64,000 nt of DNA, taken from positions 13,665,854 through 13,729,853 of the forward strand of contig JAUPFP010000001.1 of NCBI GenBank assembly GCA_036925085.1, given 5' to 3'. Position numbers and translations under genes: made by a program. The stretch's first letter is position 1, and every line of letters starts with the position of its first letter. The stretch is from Brachycybe producta. Lineage: Eukaryota; Arthropoda; Diplopoda; Playtdesmida; Andrognathidae. A model generated the notes under the pieces. It was not told where the DNA came from. It made no database searches and saw only the letters and a list, made by a program, of their open reading frames with translations. Shown here in pieces: positions 57,701 to 64,000 of this stretch.

Positions 57701-57726
57701 TCAACCTAATAGCAGGGTTAAACTAG
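54703..57726 (+). CDS. Gag polyprotein of element A
   Basis: The 1007-codon ORF starts at an ATG 75 bases past the LTR. Residues 1-650 are low-complexity and rich in Gln, Pro, Ser and His, with an 18-residue repeat (QNFWRENLNSHQ-type, residues about 230-355) and a 19-residue repeat (PGPHMQVSSCTQPVQMQTQ, residues about 445-610). Residues about 680-870 are the capsid-like region, opening LNKRYGHRHPLDHLKPFTGR and including FIRKFLKVSEKLYP. A zinc knuckle C-x2-C-x4-H-x4-C (CFRCYKMGHFSRNC) lies at residues 941-954. The long N-terminal extension is unusual. It ends at a TAG directly after a slippery heptamer, so protease would be made by -1 frameshifting. No disabling change is seen. Confidence 0.9.
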   Translation: MYVNNNNTRPPDGDSVGERVIFNPRTTRNPLISLRQPQEMDRHHHPELDTGFDTPSMEDNVSNQFIESQSMTPQNLQLGGSSSFGITEKMRMPTELIYTTSCSTLTTEHIRPSCESLSLHTSFGISNEGAAGGFLQQDTPTQTPVESAEMGGIDVPLAASALMVTSDSSSPRQARQSVSCPPLTVQTQLTSHAHEIGRENSNSHSLPIQTTQSFGRQNLNFYSLPSQLTSNFRRENLNQPPIQPIQNFWRENLNSHQPPTQPIQNFWRENLNSHQTPIQPMQNFWRENLNSHQLPMQPMQNFWRENADTLDPMSRSMATQQQPTQNFWRENLDSMNEMTNTSLIQSTQPEIWRENQTTVPHYMLPQRTRLPHTQAQRIQHHMTSYSQSQDQTSTGTVPMADGGIRYQPWGGVRSGEGGLNTCDATAGFSHSQLTHVQSPHSSMPGPHMQAPTYTQPMQMQSQPGPHIPESIYTQNMQMQFQPGPHMQVSSCTQPVQMQTQPGPHMQVSSCTQPVQMQTQPGPHMQVSSCTQPVQMQTQPGSHMQVSSCTQPVHAQSQPGPHIQAPSYTQPVHGQSQPGPHIQAPSYTQPVHVQSQPGPHMQPVHVQPQHLSTPGSHSQAPWCTQSESQQPLAHVRGTVEGAVYHRPSEGRPAGEDSTMGNSQGRGGLPMRNTNELSIEELNKRYGHRHPLDHLKPFTGRGQVTAFLEKFEAIAALHEWTPNHRYFYITTCVKDDAWDWLSRTRHRNPGLDWWGLKDKMMEEFGRPGENLLLSKDLKKLKQEDGEPTPNFIRKFLKVSEKLYPDMSDDLRIGQLREALHPTMSRAVEAASGANLKAFIDYAVNIECTLYLAGKWNLRREEDEEVERSSSLARNTNRTHISQRTHSTSNNSSDSATDTSGAPTTWTDRTGPAQSDRGARAAPSDTRKRPAPDQKKVDETKAKCFRCYKMGHFSRNCPDRKKVNELTNECQNEVYSVDIVVASSGVELAVIYLGDQVSYVPLVNLIAGLN
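55292..55765 (+). repeat. Gag repeat array carrying TTTGGCGGGAAA sites
   Basis: The peptide unit F-W-R-E-N recurs, mostly at an 18-codon (54-bp) period. Perfect TTTGGCGGGAAA stands at 55445, 55499, 55553, 55607, 55682 and 55754, with near matches at 55292, 55345 and 55398. The codons CGG, GAA and AAT are the same in all copies that encode R-E-N, although the flanking codons vary. Confidence 0.85.
56034..56528 (+). repeat. 57-bp tandem repeat in gag, eight full copies and one partial
   Basis: The 19-residue unit starts PGPHMQ and ends QPVQMQTQ or a variant. Units begin at 56034, 56091, 56148, 56205, 56262, 56319, 56376, 56433 and 56490 (partial). Units three to six are nearly identical, so they arose by recent duplication. 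Confidence 0.9.
57717..57726 (+). promoter_or_regulatory. -1 ribosomal frameshift site at the gag stop
   Basis: In gag frame the end reads GGG TTA AAC TAG. The heptamer G TTA AAC fits the slippery pattern X-XXY-YYZ, and the stop follows at once. Sliding back one base gives GTT AAA CTA GGG GAG GTG AAG, which is exactly the protease frame. The same heptamer is used for frameshifting in equine arteritis virus. A downstream stem-loop or pseudoknot was not worked out. Confidence 0.65.
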
Positions 57727-57731
57727 GGGAG

Positions 57732-58871
57732 GTGAAGACAGAGGGGGAACCTTCACCTGGCGAGAATATTGGACCCCCAACAGAGGAAAATTCTGAGGAA
57801 TCTGAGGAGGGAAGTGATACGTCAACTGATATAGCTATCATTGAAGCCATAAAGGTCATGAATAAATGGACAGCAGACGATCTACTGGTGTGGTATGACA
57901 TGTTGCAAGCCTACAAGGAGAATTGCTACCAAAACGGAAGTCGTGAAGCCTATTTAGAGACATCTATGAATAGTGCAAACTGTCTTGCCACCAGGAAGGC
58001 AGGAAGAGATCCGACAAAGGGCAGAGCCTGCTGCCGCAAGGTAATGAGCGAAATATGGGAATTCGTTAAGAAACAGTGCGTGCCAAAGGAAATCGGAGAC
58101 TTTGATGAAGAGGAAGGATCGCCCAGGATCACAGTAACCATCAACCAAAAGGAAGTTCGGCTGCTGGTGGATTCTGGAGCCTTCACCAGTGTCTTGTCCG
58201 AATCCTTAGTAAAGGAGATGGGTTGGGCGGTGGAGCCAGTCTCCACCACTCCCACAGTTGGAGTTGTGGGAGGCAGCCGACTCGACGTAAAGGGCCAAGT
58301 GATCGCCACCGTTGAAGTAGGAGGAAAATCTGTAAGGGCCTGCTTCATAATTATCGGAGGAAAACGAGAGGCCATCATGGGGCGAGACCTTGGTGGGGCA
58401 CTACATCTCATCGTCGAAATGAGGTCCAATAAAGTGTACTTCAGTGAAGCCATGTTGAATGAAAAAGTCTACAAACGATGCGTAGAAAGCTATATAAGAA
58501 GTGCTATCCAGGAGGGAGAAAAGAGCACTGCTACGGGAGTAACCGGGAAGACAACCAAGCAAGAGGCTGAAGTGAAAGAACTTTTTGATTTAAGGGATAT
58601 ACGAGCCTTATGCCCCACTACTGCCATAGCCCTACCGCTGAAACAACTCGGATACAATGAAGTAGAAGCCGCCAACGAGCTCACATCCAATGACGTAATC
58701 TTTGGAGTAAATGACAAGATATGCGAATTGGGGAATAAAGATAGATGGGGAGGAACTGTAAGCGACTGCGTAAACATTGTCCACATGCATCCATACCATC
58801 AGTGTAGGGAGAATGTGCCCAATGTAGTTGGGGGAATGACATGCTGGATAATCCTCAGGGTTCTTCAGTAA
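57732..58871 (+). CDS. Retropepsin-like protease ORF of element A (Pro, no RT)
   Basis: The 379-codon frame is -1 relative to gag and is open upstream through the slippery site, so it is probably a Gag-Pro extension with no start of its own (the first possible one is GTG at 57732). The aspartic-protease core is VRLLVDSGAFTSVLSE with the active-site D-S-G-A at about residue 147, followed by the family's later block GGKREAIMGRDLGG. It would cleave Gag and itself. The last 130 residues (from about LFDLRDIRALCP) match nothing I recognise and contain no reverse-transcriptase block. Downstream there is no Y-x-D-D, RNase H or integrase text, which is unusual for an element with intact ORFs. Confidence 0.75.
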   Translation: MKTEGEPSPGENIGPPTEENSEESEEGSDTSTDIAIIEAIKVMNKWTADDLLVWYDMLQAYKENCYQNGSREAYLETSMNSANCLATRKAGRDPTKGRACCRKVMSEIWEFVKKQCVPKEIGDFDEEEGSPRITVTINQKEVRLLVDSGAFTSVLSESLVKEMGWAVEPVSTTPTVGVVGGSRLDVKGQVIATVEVGGKSVRACFIIIGGKREAIMGRDLGGALHLIVEMRSNKVYFSEAMLNEKVYKRCVESYIRSAIQEGEKSTATGVTGKTTKQEAEVKELFDLRDIRALCPTTAIALPLKQLGYNEVEAANELTSNDVIFGVNDKICELGNKDRWGGTVSDCVNIVHMHPYHQCRENVPNVVGGMTCWIILRVLQ

Positions 58872-59848
58872 ATGAAAATGTCAAAAATAATGCGCCACAG
58901 ATTCTTAAACAATCTACAAAGAACATCTGAGAAGTAGATTTAAGATTATTCACTCCATTAAAAGAAGCTTTGAATATTAATATTTGGCCCACGAATGACA
59001 ACCAAATTGCAGGTGAAGAAATTAATTTGCTTCGTTTAGAGGAAAACTCTCAAGAAAAAGCAAGGATAATATTCAAAATTTCGAAATCACCGCCAAAAAC
59101 TTCATCTCAGAACTATCTTCAATCCTTTGTAAAAGAACGATACGGATTCAGGCAAAGGAATCCATCTGACGACAGAGGAGTTCTTGAGAAAAGTAGCAAT
59201 GAGGTGCGAGAAAAGAAGTTCCAACGTGGAAGGATACAACAACAACTCCACGTGTTTAACACGCATGGAGTTGGATTGAGCATCGATGGAAAAACACCGG
59301 TGGCGCAGGAATACGCCTCATCTCTACATAAAGAATTAGTGCCGATCAAGACGCCATTCTACTTTCGGTACCCGAACTGTGGAGTGGTTTGTTTCGTCTT
59401 TGCGGAAACTCTTTGTCTTTGTTTAAAAACGAGCAAAATTTGGATTGTCGTGAGTGAGTCTTCAAATTACAAAAAGAACTTTGCGGAAAACTTTACCATC
59501 AGTGGAAATATCATCCAACAAGTTTATTTTCTATCGCGAAGTTTTCTGTTCTCAGAACAGGGTGTGGCAAGTTTGCTTTTAACTGTGCGGCGGTATACGT
59601 CAAATTCACTTCCTGAATACGCGAATTCAACGAAGCTCATTCGGATTGGGGAATTAACTGAGAAAACATCGAACTTCCAGAGGGAAGAGGAACGGTTCTC
59701 TAGTGTGCATCCTAAAAGTGTGCAGCTTGGTTCAAGGACAACATTCAAGGGTTCGCCTCCCAAAGTCAACCAGGAAGTAATACACCAAAGAACTGGTAAC
59801 GGAAGCCTAATATCGATTTTAAAAGCAACGACTCAAATTAACCAAAAG
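58872..59848 (+). other. Open region between protease and accessory start
   Basis: The accessory frame is open from 58970, 293 codons before the likely start at 59849, without a stop. The translation (for example FVKERYGFRQRNPSDDRG and YPNCGVVCFVFAETLC) resembles no pol domain. It may be an in-frame N-terminal extension, or the scar of a pol deletion that happens to be open. Confidence 0.4.
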
Positions 59849-61819
59849 ATGAGTCGTAGTCAACGATACTCTGGTCGGGATCGAGACCGATCTGGGAAAG
59901 ATTGGCGACTTCCGGGCTCCGAAGGTCGCCGATCCAACCCAGGTTGGGATCGATTACGATCTGGGAATCAAAGAGTTAGGGTGCAGGAGATGCCCTCTTC
60001 AATCCGACCGATGCGATTAGAGGAATCCAAGCATGTTTACGAGGAAAGAGAAGATCGGATCGATGTTTCTACAATGGCCTTGGGGATGACGAGGGAATTC
60101 CGGGAATCACTCCATCCCTGTAACGGATTCATCCCTGGCGGAGCAGCTCCTCCAGGATGGGGAAAAGGCCGACAAGACGATCAACTCACAGATCTGGAAT
60201 TAGAAAGGGTGCTAAAGAAGCACGCGCTGGCCGAACGAGTGCAGTATGTCCGCAACGTTTACGAGCTTAGGGAAGCTTGGGGAGAACAGGAGGAGGAGGG
60301 TTCTTCGGGGACCAAAGAACCTGCCCCTTCAGTTGTTCCTGATGGAGAGATCGAAAAGATTGTACCGAAAGAGACCATCGGAACCGAACTACAAGTAACT
60401 ACCGAGAGTGGATCAGTCATTGGCGCTGGAACCGAAGCCATCAGGAAGACTTCAACGCAAACAAGAAGGGAAGCAGGCTCCATCACTGCCGATAGCAAGG
60501 GGCCCCTTCAGAGAGATCGAAGTGAACCTGGGCGGACCAAAACCCAAAAGAGACGGGCAAATCGACAAAAGAAGAAGGAGCTGGTGAAAAGAACGTCTCC
60601 ACCACCTGTCGCTTCAGAGGCAACAGCCTCGGCCAAGGACCCCGAACGAGAGAAGTTCAAGGCTCAAGTAAAAGAACTCCGAGCTGTTTGTCGGGAGACC
60701 CGGAATGCTGGAGTTACCCTGCCGAAGTTATTGGAGGATCCTAAGGAGCCGACGGAAGTACTTATTGAACTACCGGATGAGGATATCGTGATGAGGGAAG
60801 CTCCTCCATTAAGCCAAGAGGGGTCAGCAGAAGTTTCATCGGAGGGAGAAGAACCAATGGATTTGGATACATCAGGACCTTCCGGAAAAAGGGCTCCATC
60901 TCCGATTAATTCGGATGTGCACCCAAGGAAGAAGAAAAACAAGAAACATCCGTGTCACCTGGATCGTGACCAAGCCCGGGCCGTCCTTTTCAGGGCCAAG
61001 AAGGCTGGGTTCGTATTGACGTACCGGAGAATAGGGGAGGAGACTCCAGTGGAGACTCCTGTCATCCAAAGGAAGGATAGTTCGACCGCCACTGAGGGGA
61101 GCGAGGAGGCTCAACCGGATCCGTTTAGAGAGTATGCCATTCGAGCCACTGGGTCTCGCCAGACACCACCTCCTGTTATACCCTTCGATAAGGATCTGCC
61201 TGAGGATCACCATCTACAGCGACATCGATTACCGATTCGAGGGAAGGAGGCGGCATTTGGGGCGGACGCTGTTCTGAAAGCCGCTGACTCTCCTCGGAGA
61301 CGCTGTCCTCTACGTCGGACCACTGTCAGCGAGCTGCTGCTAAACAACAGATGGGTTGTCTGGCAGCAGGACACCAAAGCAACAGGGACGCTCTATTTGG
61401 GGTTGTACGACCTTGAGGAGTCGACTCCGAAACTACTTCCTCCGGCAGCACCGAAACGGTTCGTCGTCAACATCACTGTCTGTGGCAAGTTGGCAACCGC
61501 CATCATCTTTCCCGGATGTCACATCGTGGAAGTATTTTACTTCCCCGGGGAAGTGACCCTGCCAGCCTATAAGGTCAGCCTGCGACAATTTTGTGCTGCT
61601 AACTTCCAAAGAGGACAATTCGAGAAATATAGCGTGCAAGGAATCCGACTCCGGGACACCGAGGAGAAACTTCAGCCAGCCATACTATTCGACGCGGTGT
61701 TGTGTCATCTACAGCAAACTGGCAACACCCGGAGACATCTTTCGGACACAAAGATTAATGACCTCTTCCGACGGGACCTGAGGGGAAGGACCGAAAAATG
61801 GTTGGAGCCGGAACATTAA
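59849..61819 (+). CDS. Accessory protein (aORF) of element A, intact
   Basis: From ATG 59849 the ORF has 656 codons; the same frame is open from 58970. The chosen start (MSRSQRYSG) follows AAAAG and parallels GCAAAGATGAGTC at the start of the related ORF at 17936. Residues 1-60 are Arg/Gly/Asp-rich. Residues about 185-300 are charged, with a basic block KRRANRQKKKELVKR. Residues about 320-360 are acidic with EEPMDLDTSGP, followed by PRKKKNKKHPC. The C-terminal 140 residues are a folded-looking domain: YLGLYDLEES, KRFVVNITVCGKLATAII, PAILFDAVLCHLQ and LFRRDLRGR. No signal peptide, membrane anchor, zinc finger or protease motif is visible. It is unlike env. Function unknown; nuclear or RNA-binding roles would fit the basic blocks. 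Confidence 0.75.
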   Translation: MSRSQRYSGRDRDRSGKDWRLPGSEGRRSNPGWDRLRSGNQRVRVQEMPSSIRPMRLEESKHVYEEREDRIDVSTMALGMTREFRESLHPCNGFIPGGAAPPGWGKGRQDDQLTDLELERVLKKHALAERVQYVRNVYELREAWGEQEEEGSSGTKEPAPSVVPDGEIEKIVPKETIGTELQVTTESGSVIGAGTEAIRKTSTQTRREAGSITADSKGPLQRDRSEPGRTKTQKRRANRQKKKELVKRTSPPPVASEATASAKDPEREKFKAQVKELRAVCRETRNAGVTLPKLLEDPKEPTEVLIELPDEDIVMREAPPLSQEGSAEVSSEGEEPMDLDTSGPSGKRAPSPINSDVHPRKKKNKKHPCHLDRDQARAVLFRAKKAGFVLTYRRIGEETPVETPVIQRKDSSTATEGSEEAQPDPFREYAIRATGSRQTPPPVIPFDKDLPEDHHLQRHRLPIRGKEAAFGADAVLKAADSPRRRCPLRRTTVSELLLNNRWVVWQQDTKATGTLYLGLYDLEESTPKLLPPAAPKRFVVNITVCGKLATAIIFPGCHIVEVFYFPGEVTLPAYKVSLRQFCAANFQRGQFEKYSVQGIRLRDTEEKLQPAILFDAVLCHLQQTGNTRRHLSDTKINDLFRRDLRGRTEKWLEPEH

Positions 61820-62812
61820 AAAAAAAAAAACTTTTTATGGATGTGACACGAAGATAATTGATCTCAAGCAACTGGTCTAGAAGATATACTCGTTTTTCTT
61901 TACTTGTCAGTTATATGTAAAAAAAAATAATAATAATAATAATAATAATCTTTCCATTTCAGGATCTCAGGAAGGAGAAAAACAATTTCTAGTTAAAAGT
62001 TATAATTAATTCACTATTGCATTGGGAGGGAGCAAGTTCTTTTGTTAAAATGTAACTTTTCTTTACTCTCATTCTTAAAGGGGAAAAAAAATAATATAAA
62101 AGATAACAAATCTTTTAAAAAGAAACCAAAAGAAACCAAGTAAATCGTTTTTCTCGTTTCTAGAAAAAAGTTTTGTTTCAATTTAATTTGAAAAGGGGTT
62201 ACATTTCATAGAATTGCTGATCGCTAGTCAGGAGAATTTGTTTTTAAAGTCATCTCATATATCGCAATTTGCTTTTATTCGTTTGTCTTGTTAAAAAAAA
62301 AATAATATATATATAATATTCACTATAGGCACTTTCTTTCCCTCAGAAAGACTTTGAGGGGATAATCGATACATTCGTGCCTTAACTTTGTTTGTTTTGT
62401 TAAAGAAAAAAATTGAGACAAGTCCATGGTTACTGTTTTTGTTTTAAAAAAAAAAATAATATGTAAATTTTATTCGTTGAAATTACAAGTTGACTCTTAA
62501 AAAAAATGGATTCTAGCCAGGTGTGGGCCAGGGATGGTGGTAACCATTAGCCCAGGCCCTGTCTGACCGGGTTCCACTCGAAAAAGAGAATATCTGTAAA
62601 AAAAAAAGTGTGTTAATTATTGTTTGTGTCTCCCAGGGTTAGGAATCCGGAAATTTGCCTGATATTCCAATTCATTGTTCATTCCAAAAACAATCATCAA
62701 CCTGTGATAGCTTTTTCTCTTCCTTTCTGTTTTTTTTGGGGGTTATAATAATAACGAAACGCAATATATTCTACATGTAAATCGAAGCTCGGGGACGTGC
62801 TTCGCTTTAGTT
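61820..62812 (+). other. 3' untranslated region of element A
   Basis: AT-rich DNA with long A-runs, a short (AAT)n tract at about 61923-61950 and no ORF. The last part (62500-62812) is less AT-rich. Confidence 0.7.
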
Positions 62813-62820
62813 GGGGGGAA
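62813..62820 (+). other. Polypurine tract of element A
   Basis: GGGGGGAA directly before the TG of the 3' LTR, the expected plus-strand primer. Confidence 0.8.
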
Positions 62821-63390
62821 TGTGACGGGGTGATATTTTACTCACCTTTTCCACAAAATGGAATCGTCCTATCATCAATACACCTCTTGTACTCGCTGAG
62901 ATGGATAACTATATCCATCTCTCTCTCTGTTTCCTTTCTCTCTTCTGCGTCCGCGTGAGTGTGATCTATGACGTCACTTCCGCGGGATTGGAATATTCTG
63001 GAGCCTCGTGTTTGGAAACGTCCCCGTAGAATGGGGGCGTGGTCAAACACGAGGGTATAAAAGGCGCGATGTTCAAATCTCGCGGTTCTTTCTTTGCTTA
63101 TATGACGCTCATGCAGACGCTCTATAAGCCATCTGCTTTCTGTCCGAGAGGACCGCTTATTTTCTACCGCCAATTGTAAATATAATCGTTCACCATCCTC
63201 TGTACCCTTCCTTCTGAGGAGACACAAACTATCATATGTTTGTTTGCAGAATAAATATTTCATTTATTCTGCATTTAGTTTCCTTATTCTTCCATCATTT
63301 TAACAACGATCGGCCATTTTATTGGGTTGCCTTCCGTGCTCTTTTGTGGCAATTATCTGAGCCCCAGAATCGAAAACCCGTACTGTCACA
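62821..63390 (+). repeat. 3' LTR of element A
   Basis: 570 bp, nearly identical to 54060-54628. The minus-strand ORFs seen in both LTRs are incidental. Confidence 0.95.
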
Positions 63391-63397
63391 TATATAA

Positions 63398-63441
<44 letters not shown>
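63391..63441. repeat. (AT)n microsatellite right of element A
   Basis: A TATATAAAGA head and then about 18 AT dinucleotides. It continues the microsatellite that borders the 5' LTR. Confidence 0.9.
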
Positions 63442-63443
<2 letters not shown>

Positions 63444-64000
63444 AAACAATCAGTCCAGGAGCGATCCTGGCTCACTTAGCAATATCCTGCCTCGGGTCAC
63501 CTTTTGAGTCTTGGGTCTATTTCTCTCCCAGTTCCCGCCTAAACCATAGCCTGGGGGTAAACAACTCCTGCTTGTCCCTCCCTTCTCTCTGACTCACACT
63601 TCTGACGCATATCGAAGTGGCAAAGTAATACACTTAGGACCATGGTCACTTGGACCTGGTTACACCTCGTAGGTGTACACAGGTCCAAGGTATAAAAGGA
63701 CTGTGTTCCTCTTTGTCCCTGGTCCTTACTTTTGCTACTTTTGTATTATGTTGATTATTCCGTACCACATCTTGGGCATGAGGACGCACGTTTAATCTAA
63801 ACCATTCATTTTTATACTCTTGATGTTTCTGAGCAAAGATGAATAAAAGTGTTACAATGAGAAACTGCGTTTTCTTTATGTTTGGTAACTAATAACTTCT
63901 CTACCAAGGCCGGAGACACCATAGGGCAAGGAAGCATACGATCCTGAAGCAGCTACAGCATCTTCAAAAATGGTAATCACCACGAGGGAAGATGCATATC
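63442..64000 (+). promoter_or_regulatory. LTR-like promoter region with a palindrome before a TATA box
   Basis: A TATA box (TATAAAAGG, 63691) is followed by an AATAAA (63842), in the order and spacing of an LTR. Just upstream of TATA, two 19-base arms (CTTGGACCTG… at about 63649-63667 and …CAGGTCCAAG to about 63689) form a hairpin with two mismatches. No gene is visible before the window ends. LTR boundaries were not found, so this may be another kind of promoter. Confidence 0.35.

Larger units (their letters stand above)
54060..63390 (+). mobile_element. Complete young LTR retrotransposon without RT/integrase (element A)
   Basis: The 9.33 kb element has matching LTRs, a primer-binding site, gag, protease, an accessory ORF and a purine tract. 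All three ORFs are intact. The LTRs differ by about one substitution and one single-base indel over 570 bases, so insertion is recent. No reverse transcriptase, RNase H or integrase motif was found between protease (ending 58871) and the accessory ORF. It is therefore a non-autonomous gypsy-type element that must be mobilised by a relative. It sits in an AT microsatellite; TATA on both sides fits a 4-bp target duplication but is not decisive. Confidence 0.85.

Noticed and set aside
58970..59848. Envelope gene of element A in the open region before the accessory start
   Set aside because: One hydrophobic patch is present, but there is no signal peptide, cysteine framework or membrane anchor.
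62838..63263. 141-codon minus-strand ORF in the 3' LTR of element A (98 codons in the 5' LTR copy)
   Set aside because: A single-base indel between the LTRs changes its length, and it runs against the LTR promoter; it has no features of a gene.

Overview
The window looks like repeat-rich nuclear DNA of an invertebrate animal, probably an arthropod. That placement is inferred from the element types: Ty3/gypsy-like LTR retrotransposons, a Polinton/Maverick (adintovirus-like) relic, a hAT relic of the ZMYM1-like kind, a phlebovirus-G2-like retroelement envelope gene and a protein-primed B-family polymerase relic. Nothing bacterial was seen. No conserved single-copy host gene could be recognised, and almost everything here is transposable-element material, mostly broken and nested.

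Layout. 1-2554: minus-strand gypsy element running off the left edge (gag relic, periodic leader, primer-binding site, 5' LTR). 2640-6766: broken envelope-like gene, then a purine tract and a putative 2.25 kb LTR. 7380-13235: minus-strand Polinton/adintovirus-like relic carrying major capsid N-terminus, a basic core-like protein, penton-like C-terminus, a coiled-coil gene, packaging ATPase and three small genes, with one plus-strand RING-finger gene; an LTR is inserted at 8030-8752. 13580-14600: LTR-like block. 14826-21889: gag plus accessory-ORF element without recognisable pol, bounded by two LTRs in opposite orientation. 21968-24160: minus-strand LTR plus accessory ORF. 24161-27190: AT-rich DNA, then an ORF made of 30-bp repeats. 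27218-29205: hAT transposase relic. 30359-32397: relic with terminal inverted repeats, followed by a fold-back element. 32839-34572: candidate spliced small gene. 35520-38140: PolB relic. 38600-45142: LTR, pol relic and accessory-ORF relic. 45143-46429: another gypsy gag-pol relic. 46430-50455: inverted-repeat element and a second repeat-family gene relic. 52790-53290: second envelope relic. 54060-63390: a complete, very young LTR element.

The 54060-63390 element is the best preserved object. Its two LTRs differ at about 2 of 570 positions. It has a primer-binding site, a 1007-codon gag with a zinc knuckle, a -1 frameshift-like site directly before the gag stop, a protease ORF and a 656-codon accessory ORF, but no recognisable reverse transcriptase, RNase H or integrase. 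It would therefore need enzymes supplied in trans.

The most interesting theme is this accessory ORF. Related proteins lie at the 3' end of four separate gypsy-type elements here (17936-20621, 22768-24160 minus, 42936-44960, 59849-61819). Three share a C-terminal domain opening with Y-x-G-x-Y-x-L, and three carry a P-L/M-D-L motif resembling the CtBP-binding PxDLS motif. No signal peptide or membrane anchor is visible, so it does not look like an envelope protein. All coordinates, motifs and alignments were read by eye; no database search was possible.
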